Source: Herbaspirillum rubrisubalbicans
Lineage (GTDB): Bacteria > Pseudomonadota > Gammaproteobacteria > Burkholderiales > Burkholderiaceae_D
Direction of reading: 5' to 3'
Assembly: GCF_003719195.1 (NCBI RefSeq)
Contig: NZ_CP024996.1
Span: 2,542,001 to 2,606,000 of the forward strand
Length of the DNA stretch: 64,000 nt
A program made the translations under genes and the position numbers. The notes under the pieces are model-generated. The model made no database searches. It was not told the origin of the DNA and was given only the letters and a program-made list of their open reading frames with translations. Shown here in pieces: positions 16,444 through 26,526 of the stretch; position 1 is the stretch's first letter, and the number at the start of each line of letters is the position of its first letter.

Positions 16444-17057
16444 TGGCGGCCACTGCCGTTCAACTCGGGCGCGCTGCGGCGCAACGCGCGCTACCCGTGA
16501 TCAAGCGCTGGATGTCTCGTGCCGTGGGTGGGGCAGGGGGTGTGGTGGCTGGAGAGGAAATCGAGATGCGACGCACGGAGGCGGAGAACGCCAAAAGTTC
16601 ACCGCTGGCCAAGGCCGAGGTGGATGCGGCTTCGCGCGATAAGTGTCGGGATTGTCCGCCGCTGGCGGGGGAGCTTATCGTCAAGCAGTTCCAGGAACAC
16701 AAATCATGGATGGAATATCAGGCCCGCGTGACCGGGATGCCTTCCGGGCCACTGTTTTTGACTGAATGGAAATATAAAAAACGGGAATTCGATGGATTCA
16801 AGCCGGCTGAATGTTTGCTGATGGAGGCGAAGGCGGCATATGACCAGTTTTTTGTCGCTCCGAATAAGTTCAGGTACGCCTTTCAACGGGAAATCATGAG
16901 TGAAATGATTGAGAAGGTTCGCAAGCAGCATGAGGTTGCAATGCCGCGCCCACCAGTGCAATTGCGATGGTATTTCCAGGATCCCTTGTGTTTCCAATAC
17001 ATGGCTCCTTTTATCGCACAGATTTCGCCGACCATTCAAATGGTCCATCTACCTTGA
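16443..17057 (+). CDS. Tox-REase-5 nuclease toxin (type VI effector)
   Basis: A 204-residue predicted antibacterial DNase. Residues 1-40 contain a Gly/Ala-rich hydrophobic stretch (AVGGAGGVVAGEEI). The carboxy half is a restriction-endonuclease-fold toxin domain with FDGF (Asp117) and LLMEAKAAYDQFF (Glu128, Lys130), i.e. a D-x10-E-x-K active site. The TseT toxin of Pseudomonas aeruginosa belongs to this family. Cys68 and Cys71 form a CxxC before the domain. The following Imm52 gene is the expected immunity partner. All active-site residues are present, so it should be functional. Codon use from here through the Imm52 genes looks more AT-rich than upstream, suggesting acquisition. Confidence 0.85.
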   Translation: MAATAVQLGRAAAQRALPVIKRWMSRAVGGAGGVVAGEEIEMRRTEAENAKSSPLAKAEVDAASRDKCRDCPPLAGELIVKQFQEHKSWMEYQARVTGMPSGPLFLTEWKYKKREFDGFKPAECLLMEAKAAYDQFFVAPNKFRYAFQREIMSEMIEKVRKQHEVAMPRPPVQLRWYFQDPLCFQYMAPFIAQISPTIQMVHLP

Positions 17058-17073
17058 CCCAACATCTAACATC

Positions 17074-17811
17074 ATGCAGCCATTCGACATTCAAATCCTC
17101 TTCCCTGCGCCGCCAGTTGCAAAGGACCTGGCTCAACGCTTGGAAACACTCTATGAAATTTTTCTGAAATTAGGTGAGCAAGACCGGACTTTGCGACCAC
17201 AGAATTGGCTATTGGCGACGGGTGATATAGATGGCTCTTTTCGTTATCCTGTGTTCGATGAGAAAAAGGTTTCTGATGCCTTGATCGCTTATTTTCGCGA
17301 ACGTTATCGAGGAGAGCCGGCTTCCTCTTGCCGACATGTCACGCTTTGGAATGGCGTGATGGAAGAAGGGGAAGGTGCCAGCATTGCTTATCAGTTCAAT
17401 CATGAGGATGGGGCGCCCGAAATCCTTTCCCTTTCTGTTCCAGATATGTCTGCCTGGAACGCGGCTGGGGTGGTGCAGATAATTGAAGTTGCGGTTCGAC
17501 TCTATGCGCCGAGAGTGCTCTTTGTGCAGCCTGCAACCTATCAATCGGTATTTCGCGACAAGCCCAGCGTTGCGTGGATGCTCTACTTGCCCCTGCAACT
17601 ATCGTCCATGCAAGTGCCGGAGGCCGCGAGACTGGAGCCTGTCCACGATGCTAATGGCCGTCTGATCGGGACAATCATCATCAGCGTGGCAGATGCGATT
17701 TTCGATATCGACAACCCGGACCACGTGCGAATCGCTCACGATATCGAGGTAAGGCTCACTGACCAGAATTTGCTGCCTCGTTATCCCGATCTGCTATTTT
17801 CGCCCTCTTGA
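17074..17811 (+). CDS. Imm52-family immunity protein
   Basis: A 245-residue cytoplasmic protein of the Imm52 family, predicted to bind and neutralise the Tox-REase-5 nuclease encoded 16 bases upstream. It starts MQPFDIQILFP and contains NWLLATGDIDGSFRYPVF and the well-conserved tail GTIIISVADAIFDIDNPDH. A second, broken copy follows. The two tails are almost identical, also at the DNA level, while the front halves have diverged. That pattern suggests duplication with sequence exchange. The coding sequence is more AT-rich than the window average. Confidence 0.85.
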   Translation: MQPFDIQILFPAPPVAKDLAQRLETLYEIFLKLGEQDRTLRPQNWLLATGDIDGSFRYPVFDEKKVSDALIAYFRERYRGEPASSCRHVTLWNGVMEEGEGASIAYQFNHEDGAPEILSLSVPDMSAWNAAGVVQIIEVAVRLYAPRVLFVQPATYQSVFRDKPSVAWMLYLPLQLSSMQVPEAARLEPVHDANGRLIGTIIISVADAIFDIDNPDHVRIAHDIEVRLTDQNLLPRYPDLLFSPS

Positions 17812-17890
17812 TCTGAATGATGTTGGCGAGTGTATCGAACGCTAGGCTTGGCCTCTTCATTCGCGTCACATACCAACCGTGAGCAATTCA

Positions 17891-18639
17891 ATGAAACCTT
17901 TTGAGATAGAGATTTTTTATCCAGCAGTGGAGCCGCGCATCAGTCTTGTTGAGCGAATGAGGGCCGCAGCTACCCTCTTGTCTGAATGGGGCAAGCACGA
18001 TGAATGGATGAAGCTGGAGCATTGGCTGGTCGCAACGGGGGATGAAGAGGGCTCGTTTAGATATCCAGTCTTTGAGGGTGGTGTACCAGGCACGTCGGCG
18101 TTGGCCTATTATCGTGAGTTCCACCGCAATCACGAGCCGGACGATCCACGCTATCTCTGCTTCTGGAACGGTCAGTTGGAGAAGGGAAGAGTGCCAGTTT
18201 CTCCGATCAATATCATCATCGGCGCGCAACGCCGGAAAATATCAGTCTGACGGTGGATGATATGGATCGCTGGCCAGGTCCTGCTTCCATCGTGGAGGCC
18301 TTGAAAGAATCCGCGAAGCTCTTTTCTCCAAGTGCAATGTTCGTGCAGCCTGTTCGTTACAAGCCGGTGTTCTTCGATAAGCCCAGCGCCGGTTGGATGC
18401 TCTATCTACCACTGAGTCTTTCCCCTGCTCAAGTGCCTGAAGCCGGAAGACTAGAGCCCGTCCACAATGCTGCCGGCCGCCTGTTAGGGACGATCATCAT
18501 CAGCGTGGCAGATGCGATTTTCGATATAGACAACCCTGACCATGTGCGAATCGCCCACGATATCGAGGTCAGGCTTACGGATCAGGACTTGCTGCCAAGT
18601 TATCCCGACGTCCTGTTGGATGGGAACATCATCGGCTAA
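17891..18639 (+). pseudogene. Frameshifted second Imm52 immunity gene
   Basis: This is a paralogue of the preceding Imm52 gene broken by a frameshift. The first part reads MKPFEIEIFYP...WNGQLEKGR and stops at 18250. The rest continues in another frame, which can be followed back from VDDMDRW through ENISLT to about 18182 and aligns with the intact copy throughout. Restoring one G near 18181 would rejoin the frames. It may be a real inactivation, an orphan immunity gene in decay, or a sequencing error. The last ~45 codons are nearly identical to the intact copy. Confidence 0.8.
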
Positions 18640-18646
18640 AGCCAAT

Positions 18647-18676
18647 AAAAAACCCGGAAGTCACCTTCCGGGTTTT
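18647..18676. terminator. Bidirectional terminator
   Basis: AACCCGGAAG (18651-18660) pairs with CTTCCGGGTT (18665-18674) around a TCAC loop, with A-rich sequence before and TTTT after. It serves the Imm52 genes and the convergent MFS gene. Confidence 0.9.
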
Positions 18677-18704
18677 CACTTCAGCAGCGCTGGTTCAGCG
18701 CAGT

Positions 18705-20048
18705 TCAGTCATCCCGCGCTTCCAGCGCCCGGTTCAGACTCAGCGCCGCCAGTGAACCTACCGCCCCCGAGAGCAGGTAGAAGCTCACATAAGCCATGCC
18801 GAAGTGCGCCGACAGGCCCAAAGCCACCAGCGGGGCGAAGCCGGCACCGACCAGCCAGGCCAGATCGGAGGTCAGGGCGGCACCCGTATAGCGATAGCGG
18901 GTCTTGAAGTTGGCCGTCACGGCACCGGCTGCCTGACCATAGGACAAGCCCAGCAGGGCGAAGCCGATCAGGATGAAGGTGTTCTGGCCGGATTCGCCTC
19001 CATTCATCAGGGTCGGTACGAAGGCCGACAGGATGGCAATGAGCAGGGCCATGGTACCTAGCGTATTGCGGCGGCCGAAGCGGTCGGCAATCAGGCCCGA
19101 GACCACGATGCCCGCAGCCATGATGACGCCACCCCAGATCTGCACCACCAGGAAGTCGGTGGCTTCACGCAGTGAATACAACTTCACCCACGACAGCGGG
19201 AATACCGTCACCAGGTGGAACAGGGCATAGCTGGCCAGCGCGGCCAGGGCGCCGATGATGATGTTGCGGCCCTGGGTGGTGACCAGCTCGACCGCGCCGG
19301 CCGGTTCCAGTTCGCGTTCATCCAGCAGCTTGGCGTATTCCGGGGCCGAGACCAGGCGCAGGCGCGAGAACAGGGCCACCACGTTGATGGCAAAGGCGAC
19401 ATAGAAGGGATAGCGCCAGCCCCATTCAAGGAAGTCGGCCGAGCTCAGGTTGGAGAGCATGTAGGCAAACAGGCTGGCGGCCACGATGAAGCCCAGCGGT
19501 GCGCCCAACTGCCCCAGGGCCGCATACCAGCCGCGCTTGTTCTGCGGGGCGTTCATGGCCAGCAAGGAAGGCAGGCCATCCCAGGCACCACCCAAGGCCA
19601 GCCCTTGACCGACGCGCAATAGCGAGAGCAAGATGATGGCCCACACACCAATGTGGTCATAAGTTGGCAATAAAGCAATTCCGGCCGTCGAAAAGCCGAG
19701 CATGAACAACGCCAGCGTCAGTTTTACCTCGCGGCCGTAGTGTTTTTGAATCGCCATGAAGATGGTCGTCCCGATGGGGCGGGCCAGGAAGGCGAAGGAA
19801 AAGATCACGAAGGCGTAGAGCGTGCCTTCCAGCCTGGGTGCGTTGGGAAAGAACAGCATCGGGAACACCAGGACCGATGCCAGTGCATAGACGAAGAAGT
19901 CGAAGTATTCGGAGGCCCGTCCGATCACCACGCCAACCGCGATCTCACCGGGCTCGATCGCGCCGTGCTCGTGGGAAGTGGAAGGGTGCTCGGATTGCTG
20001 TCTGAATTGGCCGGAACCTTGGCCGTCGTGGATGCTGGTGCTTGCCAT
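18705..20048 (-). CDS. MFS transporter, metabolite:proton symporter type
   Basis: A 447-residue major facilitator of the metabolite:H+ symporter branch with about 12 helices. The first membrane helix carries EYFDFFVYALASVLVFP, typical of that branch. The cytoplasmic loop between helices 2 and 3 has the usual basic motif, and ADRFGRRNTLG marks its repeat in the second half. A hydrophilic ~35-residue front end precedes it. The ATG at 20048 was chosen over upstream codons because GGGAGA lies before it. It is transcribed divergently from cyoA with ~160 bases between them. The substrate, probably an organic acid, cannot be read from the sequence. Confidence 0.85.
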   Translation of the reverse strand: MASTSIHDGQGSGQFRQQSEHPSTSHEHGAIEPGEIAVGVVIGRASEYFDFFVYALASVLVFPMLFFPNAPRLEGTLYAFVIFSFAFLARPIGTTIFMAIQKHYGREVKLTLALFMLGFSTAGIALLPTYDHIGVWAIILLSLLRVGQGLALGGAWDGLPSLLAMNAPQNKRGWYAALGQLGAPLGFIVAASLFAYMLSNLSSADFLEWGWRYPFYVAFAINVVALFSRLRLVSAPEYAKLLDERELEPAGAVELVTTQGRNIIIGALAALASYALFHLVTVFPLSWVKLYSLREATDFLVVQIWGGVIMAAGIVVSGLIADRFGRRNTLGTMALLIAILSAFVPTLMNGGESGQNTFILIGFALLGLSYGQAAGAVTANFKTRYRYTGAALTSDLAWLVGAGFAPLVALGLSAHFGMAYVSFYLLSGAVGSLAALSLNRALEARDD

Positions 20049-20144
20049 GGCTTTGTCTCCCACTGTTAGAGGTTTAGTCGCAGTACGTACTACTAATCCC
20101 AACCTGGCAGGTGGCAAGTGACAGGGTGGGACAAAACGTCCAAT

Positions 20145-20165
20145 CGCCAACACACTTTATTGGCG
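20145..20165. repeat. Inverted repeat upstream of cyoA
   Basis: CGCCAA (20145-20150) and TTGGCG (20160-20165) are separated by nine bases. A 10-bp palindrome AGTACGTACT also lies nearby at about 20082-20091. Either could be an operator in the divergent MFS/cyoA promoter region. Confidence 0.35.
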
Positions 20166-20208
20166 TTACATTACCACGCTCTGATACATACGACTGGAAT
20201 TTTCCTTC

Positions 20209-21141
20209 ATGGTTTCTCAAATCCTCCGTCGCGGATTGCTCCTGCTTCCTGCGATTCTGTTGGCTGGGTGCAACACCGTCGTGATGAATCCTTCCGGCGA
20301 CATCGCTAACCAGCAAGCACGCCTGATCATCATCTCGACCGCGTTGATGCTGCTCATCATCGTTCCGGTGATCATCCTGACGCTGCTGTTCGCATGGCGT
20401 TATCGCAAGAGCAACACTTCTGCTCCCTACGAGCCGGACTGGGATCACTCGACCCGCCTGGAACTGATCATCTGGGGCGCACCCCTGCTGATCATCATCG
20501 CCCTGGGCCTGTTGACCTGGATTACCACCCACACCCTGGACCCGTACCGTCCGCTCTCGCGCATCGACGCCGAGCGTCCGTTGGCGCCCCAGGTCAAGCC
20601 GCTGGTGGTGGAAGTGGTGGCGCTGGACTGGAAGTGGCTGTTCATCTATCCAGAGCAAGGCATCGCTACCGTCAATGAGCTGGCCGCGCCGGTGGATGTT
20701 CCCATCGAATTCAAGATCACGGCCTCCAACGTGATGAACTCCTTCTACATTCCCGCACTGGCTGGCCAGATCTACGCCATGCCCAGCATGGAAACCAAGC
20801 TGCACGCGGTCATCAACAAGGCTGGCGAATATGACGGTTTCTCGGCCAACTACAGTGGCGCCGGTTTCTCGCACATGCGCTTCAAGTTCCACGGCCTGGA
20901 CCAGGCTGGCTTCGACGCCTGGGTGCAAAAGGCCAAGGCCGGTGCCGGCAAGCTGGACCGTGCCGAGTACCTCAAGCTGGAACAGCCGAGCGAACGTGAG
21001 CCTGCCCGCCTCATCGGCAGCATCGAGCCCAATCTGTTCCACGCCATCGTGAACCGTTGCGTAGCGCCCAACACGGTTTGCATGGACAAGATGATGGCCA
21101 CCGACCTGAACGTGAAACCGGGCCAGCAAAAGGCCGAATGA
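20209..21141 (+). CDS. cyoA: Cytochrome bo3 quinol oxidase subunit II
   Basis: A 310-residue lipoprotein subunit of the proton-pumping ubiquinol oxidase. The signal sequence ends in a lipobox, LLAGC (Cys21). Two membrane helices follow (~40-62 and ~85-105), then a periplasmic cupredoxin-like domain containing DWKWLFIYPEQGIATVNELA and SFYIPALAGQIYAMPSM. The CuA ligands of cytochrome c oxidases are absent, as expected for a quinol oxidase. It is the first gene of cyoABCD. The operon is followed by the RegB/RegA redox regulators, which may control it. Confidence 0.95.
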   Translation: MVSQILRRGLLLLPAILLAGCNTVVMNPSGDIANQQARLIIISTALMLLIIVPVIILTLLFAWRYRKSNTSAPYEPDWDHSTRLELIIWGAPLLIIIALGLLTWITTHTLDPYRPLSRIDAERPLAPQVKPLVVEVVALDWKWLFIYPEQGIATVNELAAPVDVPIEFKITASNVMNSFYIPALAGQIYAMPSMETKLHAVINKAGEYDGFSANYSGAGFSHMRFKFHGLDQAGFDAWVQKAKAGAGKLDRAEYLKLEQPSEREPARLIGSIEPNLFHAIVNRCVAPNTVCMDKMMATDLNVKPGQQKAE

Positions 21142-21217
21142 TTTCCTTGCCTGGTAGCCGTATCAGCGCAGCAGAGCACCGCTGCGCCCCAATTTCCTTT
21201 TTCCCCGGGAAGTAAAG

Positions 21218-23221
21218 ATGTCTGACAATTTTGACCTGATAAAGCTGATCTTCGGTCGCCTCAGTCTGGAAGCCATTCCATACCATGAGCCGATCCTGCT
21301 CGGCACCTTCGCCATGGTGGCGCTGGGCGGCATAGTGGTACTGGGCCTGCTCACCAAATATCGCCTGTGGGGCATGTTGTGGCGCGACTGGTTCACCAGT
21401 ATCGACCACAAGCGCATCGGTATCATGTATATCGTGCTGGCCATCGTCATGCTGCTGCGCGGCTTTGCCGATGCCTTGATGATGCGTGCCCAGCAAGCCA
21501 TCTCCTTCGGTGACAACGCCGGCTTCCTGCCGCCGCACCACTATGACCAGGTGTTCACCGCCCACGGCGTGATCATGATCTTCTTCGTGGCCATGCCCCT
21601 GGTGACCGGTCTGATGAACTACGTCGTGCCCCTGCAGATCGGTGCACGCGACGTGGCCTTCCCGTTCCTCAACAACTTCAGCTTCTGGATGACCACCTTC
21701 GGCGCGCTGCTGGTGATGGCTTCGCTGTTCGTGGGCGAATTCGCCCGCACCGGCTGGCTGGCCTACCCGCCGCTGTCGGGCATCCTGTACAGCCCGGACG
21801 TGGGGGTGGATTACTACATCTGGGCCTTGCAGGTGGCCGGGGTCGGGACATTGCTATCAGGGATCAACCTGGTGGTGACCATCGTCAAGATGCGCGCCCC
21901 GGGCATGAACATGATGAAGATGCCGGTCTTCACCTGGACTTCGCTCTGCACCAACGTCTTGATCATCGCCGCCTTCCCGGTGCTGACCGCTGTGCTGGCC
22001 ATGCTGTCGCTGGACCGTGTGTTCGGTACCAACTTCTTCACCAACGACATGGGCGGCAACGCCATGATGTACGTGAACCTGATCTGGATCTGGGGTCACC
22101 CCGAGGTCTACATCCTGGTTCTGCCGGCCTTCGGCGTGTTCTCTGAAATCGTCTCGACCTTCAGCGGCAAGCGCCTGTTCGGCTACACCTCCATGGTGTA
22201 TGCATCGGTGGTCATCACCATCCTGTCCTACCTGGTGTGGCTGCACCACTTCTTCACCATGGGTTCGGGCGCCAGCGTGAACTCCTTCTTCGGCATCACC
22301 ACGATGATCATCTCGATCCCGACCGGTGCCAAGATCTTCAACTGGCTCTTCACCATGTACCGTGGTCGCATCCGCTTCGAAGTGCCGATGCTGTGGACCA
22401 TTGGTTTCATGGTCACCTTCGTCATCGGCGGTATGACCGGCGTGCTGCTGGCCGTTCCTCCTGCTGACTTCGTGCTGCACAACTCGCTGTTCCTGATCGC
22501 CCACTTCCACAACGTCATCATCGGCGGCGTGGTGTTCGGCATGTTCGCCGGCATCAACTTCTGGTTCCCCAAGGCCTTCGGCTTCAAGCTCAATGCATTC
22601 TGGGGCAAGTGCTCGTTCTGGTTCTGGCTGGTCGGCTTCTACCTGGCCTTTATGCCCCTGTACGTGCTGGGCCTGATGGGCGTGACCCGCCGCATGAGCC
22701 ACTTCGACGATCCGTCGCTGCAGATCTGGTTCGTGGTCGCCGCCATCGGCGCTGGCTTGATCGCCCTGGGTATCGGTTCGTTCATCATCCAGATCGCCGT
22801 GTCCATCCGCGATCGCAAGAAGCTGGCCGATGTCACCGGCGACCCGTGGGATGCGCGTACCCTGGAATGGTCCACTTCCTCGCCGCCGCCGGCCTACAAC
22901 TTCGCCTTCACCCCGGTCGTGCATGACAACGACGCCTGGGCTGACATGAAGAAGAACAAGTATCAGCGTCCGCTGGGTGACTTCGTGGAAATCCACATGC
23001 CCAAGAACACCGGTGCCGGCTTCATCATCGCGGCATTGGCGGCAGTGCTGGGCTTTACCCTGATCTGGCACATGTGGCTGCCGGCCGTGGTGATCTTCGT
23101 TGCAATGATCGCTGCCACCATCATCCACACCTTTAATTACAACCGCGACTACTACATCCCGGCCGACGAAGTCGTCCGTGTCGAAGCAGAGCGCACACGT
23201 CTGTTGAATAGCCATGTCTGA
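21218..23221 (+). CDS. cyoB: Cytochrome bo3 quinol oxidase subunit I
   Basis: A 667-residue catalytic subunit of the heme-copper oxidase, with ~15 membrane helices. Key sequences are visible: the low-spin heme region with [16 protein letters not shown] order ([16 protein letters not shown]), the CuB/tyrosine helix [30 protein letters not shown], and the double-histidine region [14 protein letters not shown]. It reduces oxygen to water with quinol electrons and pumps protons. GGGAAG precedes the ATG. Its end overlaps cyoC by eight bases. Confidence 0.97.
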   Translation: MSDNFDLIKLIFGRLSLEAIPYHEPILLGTFAMVALGGIVVLGLLTKYRLWGMLWRDWFTSIDHKRIGIMYIVLAIVMLLRGFADALMMRAQQAISFGDNAGFLPPHHYDQVFTAHGVIMIFFVAMPLVTGLMNYVVPLQIGARDVAFPFLNNFSFWMTTFGALLVMASLFVGEFARTGWLAYPPLSGILYSPDVGVDYYIWALQVAGVGTLLSGINLVVTIVKMRAPGMNMMKMPVFTWTSLCTNVLIIAAFPVLTAVLAMLSLDRVFGTNFFTNDMGGNAMMYVNLIWIWGHPEVYILVLPAFGVFSEIVSTFSGKRLFGYTSMVYASVVITILSYLVWLHHFFTMGSGASVNSFFGITTMIISIPTGAKIFNWLFTMYRGRIRFEVPMLWTIGFMVTFVIGGMTGVLLAVPPADFVLHNSLFLIAHFHNVIIGGVVFGMFAGINFWFPKAFGFKLNAFWGKCSFWFWLVGFYLAFMPLYVLGLMGVTRRMSHFDDPSLQIWFVVAAIGAGLIALGIGSFIIQIAVSIRDRKKLADVTGDPWDARTLEWSTSSPPPAYNFAFTPVVHDNDAWADMKKNKYQRPLGDFVEIHMPKNTGAGFIIAALAAVLGFTLIWHMWLPAVVIFVAMIAATIIHTFNYNRDYYIPADEVVRVEAERTRLLNSHV

Positions 23222-23840
23222 AGCAATCAACCACACGGCCGACGCGACGCCTAGCTCGCGCTATTTCGTCCGCCATCACCATCCGGAGAACGGCACCCTG
23301 CTGGGCTTCTGGATCTACCTGATGAGCGATTGTCTGATCTTCGCCTGCCTGTTTGCGTGCTATGCCGTCCTCGGCCGCAACTATGCCGGCGGTCCGACCG
23401 GGGCCGAACTGTTCGACCTGCCGCTGGTGGCGCTCAACACCGCGCTGCTGCTGCTGTCGTCGATCACCTACGGCTTTGCCATGCTGGCCATGCAGGCCAA
23501 GAAGCAGCAGAACACCATCTTCTGGCTGATCATCACGGGTCTGCTCGGTGCTGGCTTCATCTACTTCGAACTCTATGAGTTCCTGCACCTGATCCACGAA
23601 GGCGCAGGCCCGTCCCGTAGCGGCTTCCTGACCTCGTTCTTCGCGCTGGTCGGTACCCACGGTCTGCACGTGACCTTCGGCATCATCTGGCTGGTCGTGC
23701 TGCTGTTCCAGATCAACAAGCACGGCCTGACCGAAGCCAATGGTCGTCGTCTGATGTGCCTGTCGATGTTCTGGCACTTCCTGGACGTGGTCTGGATCGG
23801 CGTCTTCACCTTTGTTTATCTGATGGGAGTCCTGCCATGA
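23214..23840 (+). CDS. cyoC: Cytochrome bo3 quinol oxidase subunit III
   Basis: A 208-residue subunit with five membrane helices, typical of CyoC. Family features include [22 protein letters not shown] near the start, [12 protein letters not shown] [26 protein letters not shown] and the final [19 protein letters not shown]. It supports assembly and proton uptake of the oxidase rather than carrying cofactors. It overlaps cyoB by eight bases and cyoD by four (ATGA), consistent with tight coupling. Confidence 0.96.
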   Translation: MSEAINHTADATPSSRYFVRHHHPENGTLLGFWIYLMSDCLIFACLFACYAVLGRNYAGGPTGAELFDLPLVALNTALLLLSSITYGFAMLAMQAKKQQNTIFWLIITGLLGAGFIYFELYEFLHLIHEGAGPSRSGFLTSFFALVGTHGLHVTFGIIWLVVLLFQINKHGLTEANGRRLMCLSMFWHFLDVVWIGVFTFVYLMGVLP

Positions 23841-24313
23841 GCCGCGGCCACCAAGAACACCCGGCCCGCCCGATGGGCCAGCACGACGACCATGGCCACG
23901 ATCATGGTCATGGCAGCCTCGCCGCCCACGGCACGATGAAGGATTACGTCACCGGCTTCGTGCTGGCCGTGATCCTGACCGCGATCCCGTTCTGGATGGT
24001 GATGCACAAGACCATCTCCAGCTCGGCTACCCTGGGTATCGTGCTGCTGGTCTTCGCTGCCGTGCAGATCGTGGTGCATATCAAGTACTTCCTGCACATG
24101 AACGGCAAGTCCGAAGGCGGCTGGAACATGCTGGCGATGATCTTTACCATCGTCATCGTGGTCATCGCCCTGTCCGGTTCGCTGTGGGTCATGTATCACC
24201 TGAACCACAACATGATGCCGACCATGTCGCCGGAAAACATGCCCACTGAAACTGTTCCGCAGTCGATGCAGGGTATGCAAGGTATGCAACACGGCGCAGA
24301 CCAATCGAAATGA
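23837..24313 (+). CDS. cyoD: Cytochrome bo3 quinol oxidase subunit IV
   Basis: A 158-residue subunit with three membrane helices. It starts with a histidine-rich stretch ([10 protein letters not shown]) and contains [19 protein letters not shown], the conserved CyoD segment. At ~158 residues it is longer than the ~110-residue E. coli protein because of this His-rich head and a Met-rich tail (MQGMQGMQH). Such ends could bind copper or other metals, which is speculative. The start overlaps cyoC, and the stop overlaps the SURF1-like gene, both by four bases. Confidence 0.93.
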   Translation: MSRGHQEHPARPMGQHDDHGHDHGHGSLAAHGTMKDYVTGFVLAVILTAIPFWMVMHKTISSSATLGIVLLVFAAVQIVVHIKYFLHMNGKSEGGWNMLAMIFTIVIVVIALSGSLWVMYHLNHNMMPTMSPENMPTETVPQSMQGMQGMQHGADQSK

Positions 24314-25161
24314 GCCCGACGCCACCTCATGGCGTGACGCAAGGCAAAGAAAGCGGGACGGCGTCAGCCGTCCCGGTATCCCGCACAAAGGCCAGCTTGC
24401 TGTTGCTGACCCTTTTGGCGGGATTTTTCTTTCTGGTGTTCGCCGCCCTCGGCACCTGGCAGGTCTATCGCCTGCAATGGAAACTCGACCTGATCGCCAA
24501 GGTCGATGCCCGCGTCCATGCCGCTCCCACGGCGCCGCCTGGCCCGCAGGATTGGCCGCAGGTGTCGGCTGAGCGTGACGAATACAAGCGCGTGGACCTG
24601 CGCGGCCGCTATCTCTACAGCAAGACCGTAGCGGTGCAAGCCAGCACCGACCTGGGCAGCGGCTCCTGGCTGCTGACCCCGCTGCAGATGGCCGATGGCG
24701 TGGTGGTGTTGGTCAATCGCGGCTTTGTCTCGACCTCGCCGATCAAGCTGGCTGAGCTCCATCTGCCTGATGCACCGGCCGATCAAGCCACCGAGGTCAC
24801 CGGCCTGCTACGCATGAGCGAGCAGGGCGGCGGTTTCCTGCGCAGCAATGATGCGGCCCAGAACCGCTGGTATTCACGTGACGTGAAGGCCATCGCCCAG
24901 GCCCGTGGATTGGAGCCGGGCAAGGTGGCGCCGTACTTCATCGATGCCGACCAGGCCTCGGCCCAGGCCGATGCCGCAGTGGCGCCGGATGCCCAGAAGC
25001 CGGTCGGCGGCCTGACCGTGATCGCCTTCCACAACAGCCATCTGGTCTATGCCTTGACCTGGTATGCCCTGGCCCTGATGTCGCTGGGCGCCGGCTATTG
25101 GGTGATCCGTGATGAACGCCGCTGGCGCCAGCGCATCCAGGACGCGCAAGCCAAGGGCTGA
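24310..25161 (+). CDS. SURF1-family oxidase assembly protein
   Basis: A 283-residue inner-membrane protein of the SURF1 family, which helps insert heme into heme-copper oxidases. The amino-terminal helix ends in the family signature GTWQVYRLQWK. The carboxy-terminal helix follows NSHLVYALTWYALALMSLG. Between them is a periplasmic domain. It is translationally coupled to cyoD (ATGA). SURF1 normally serves aa3-type cytochrome c oxidases, so its place in a bo3 quinol oxidase operon is notable. No cyoE heme O synthase gene is adjacent. Confidence 0.92.
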   Translation: MSPTPPHGVTQGKESGTASAVPVSRTKASLLLLTLLAGFFFLVFAALGTWQVYRLQWKLDLIAKVDARVHAAPTAPPGPQDWPQVSAERDEYKRVDLRGRYLYSKTVAVQASTDLGSGSWLLTPLQMADGVVVLVNRGFVSTSPIKLAELHLPDAPADQATEVTGLLRMSEQGGGFLRSNDAAQNRWYSRDVKAIAQARGLEPGKVAPYFIDADQASAQADAAVAPDAQKPVGGLTVIAFHNSHLVYALTWYALALMSLGAGYWVIRDERRWRQRIQDAQAKG

Positions 25162-25164
25162 TCC

Positions 25165-26526
25165 GTGAGCACCACCGATACCTTCGCCAAGCGCAAGACC
25201 CTGCGCGAGCGCTGGCAGCGCCTGCGCCAGGGCGAGCAGAATCCGGCCGGCCACCAGAATATGCTGCTGCTGATCCAGTTGCGCTGGCTGGCCGTGCTGG
25301 GGCAGGTCTCCACGATTGCCTTCGTGGTGCTGGTGTTCGAGCTGCCCCTGCCATTGCCGCACATGCTGGAGGTGCTGTCCTGCCTGATCGCCTTCAATAT
25401 CGCCAGCCACCTGCGCTGGCATGAGCGCCGCATCGCCACCAATGCCGAACTGTTCCTGGCCTTGCTGGTGGATGTGGCGGTGCTGACCTTCCAGCTCTAC
25501 TTGAGCGGGGGCATCACCAATCCCTTCGCCTTTCTCTACCTGATGCAGATCATCCTCTCGGCGGTGCTCCTGAAGCCCTGGTCGAGCTGGGCCATCGTCG
25601 GCGTGACCATGCTCTGCCTGGCCGGGCTGGCGCTGTTTTCCGAACCGCTGCCGCTGCCGCCGGACCATAACGCGGGCCTCTTGAGCCTGTACGTGGAAGG
25701 CACGCTGATCTGCTTCCTGCTCAATGCTGGGCTGATGGTGTTCTTCATCACCCGCATCAGCAGTAACCTGCGCGCCGGTGACGCCTTGCTGGCCGACCTG
25801 CGCCAGCGTGCCGCCGAGGAAGACCACATCGTGCGCATGGGCCTGTTGGCCTCGGGCGCGGCGCATGAACTGGGTACGCCCTTGGCCACCGTCTCGGTCA
25901 TCCTGGGCGACTGGAAGCGGATGCCCGAAATCAGCCAGCGTCCCGACATGCTGGACGACATCAGCGAGATGGAAGCGCAGTTGCAGCGCTGCAAGTCCAT
26001 CGTCAGCGGCGTCTTGCTCTCGGCCGGGCAGGCGCGCGGCGAGTCCTCCATCAAGACCACCCTCAACACCTTCCTCGACAGCGTGGCCGAGGACTGGCGC
26101 AAGACACGGCCGGTGGAGGTGTTCGAGTATCGCAACCTGATCGAACAGGATGTGCCGGTCGCCTTCGACTCGGCCATCAAGCAGATGCTGGGCAATGTGC
26201 TGGACAATGCCTTCGAAGTCTCGCCCCAGTGGCTGGCGTTGCAGGTGCGCAGGGAAGGGGACTTGCTGCTCATGGAAGTGAGCGACCAGGGGCCCGGTTT
26301 CCCGGACTGGATGATCAACCAGATTGGCAAGCCCTACCAATCCACCAAGGGCAAGCCGGGACGCGGGCTGGGCTTGTTCTTCGTGGTCAATGTGGCGCGC
26401 AAGCTGGGCGGGCGGGTATGGGCCAGCAATCTCGACGGTGGCGGCGCCCGGGTCACGCTGGAGCTGCCCTTGTCGGCCATCAGCCTGGAAAGCGGCGAGC
26501 ACGGGGACTTTCCCGGCCCTGCTTGA
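25165..26526 (+). CDS. regB: Redox sensor histidine kinase, RegB/PrrB type
   Basis: A 453-residue membrane kinase with about six helices in residues ~35-200. Family hallmarks are present: the quinone-binding segment GGITNPF (115-121), the H-box GAAHELGTPLATV with phospho-site His234, and a cysteine at 276, about 40 residues later, where RegB has its redox-active Cys. The ATPase domain has GNVLDNAFEVSP and GRGLGLFFV. A GTG start lies three bases after the SURF1 stop. It senses the quinone pool or cytoplasmic redox state and should phosphorylate the RegA-like regulator downstream. The likely targets include the adjacent cyo operon. Confidence 0.9.
   Translation: MSTTDTFAKRKTLRERWQRLRQGEQNPAGHQNMLLLIQLRWLAVLGQVSTIAFVVLVFELPLPLPHMLEVLSCLIAFNIASHLRWHERRIATNAELFLALLVDVAVLTFQLYLSGGITNPFAFLYLMQIILSAVLLKPWSSWAIVGVTMLCLAGLALFSEPLPLPPDHNAGLLSLYVEGTLICFLLNAGLMVFFITRISSNLRAGDALLADLRQRAAEEDHIVRMGLLASGAAHELGTPLATVSVILGDWKRMPEISQRPDMLDDISEMEAQLQRCKSIVSGVLLSAGQARGESSIKTTLNTFLDSVAEDWRKTRPVEVFEYRNLIEQDVPVAFDSAIKQMLGNVLDNAFEVSPQWLALQVRREGDLLLMEVSDQGPGFPDWMINQIGKPYQSTKGKPGRGLGLFFVVNVARKLGGRVWASNLDGGGARVTLELPLSAISLESGEHGDFPGPA

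Noticed and set aside
18253..18639. A separate gene starting at GTG 18253
   Set aside because: The sequence continues the Imm52 alignment from the preceding broken frame without a gap, so it is the second half of one frameshifted gene.
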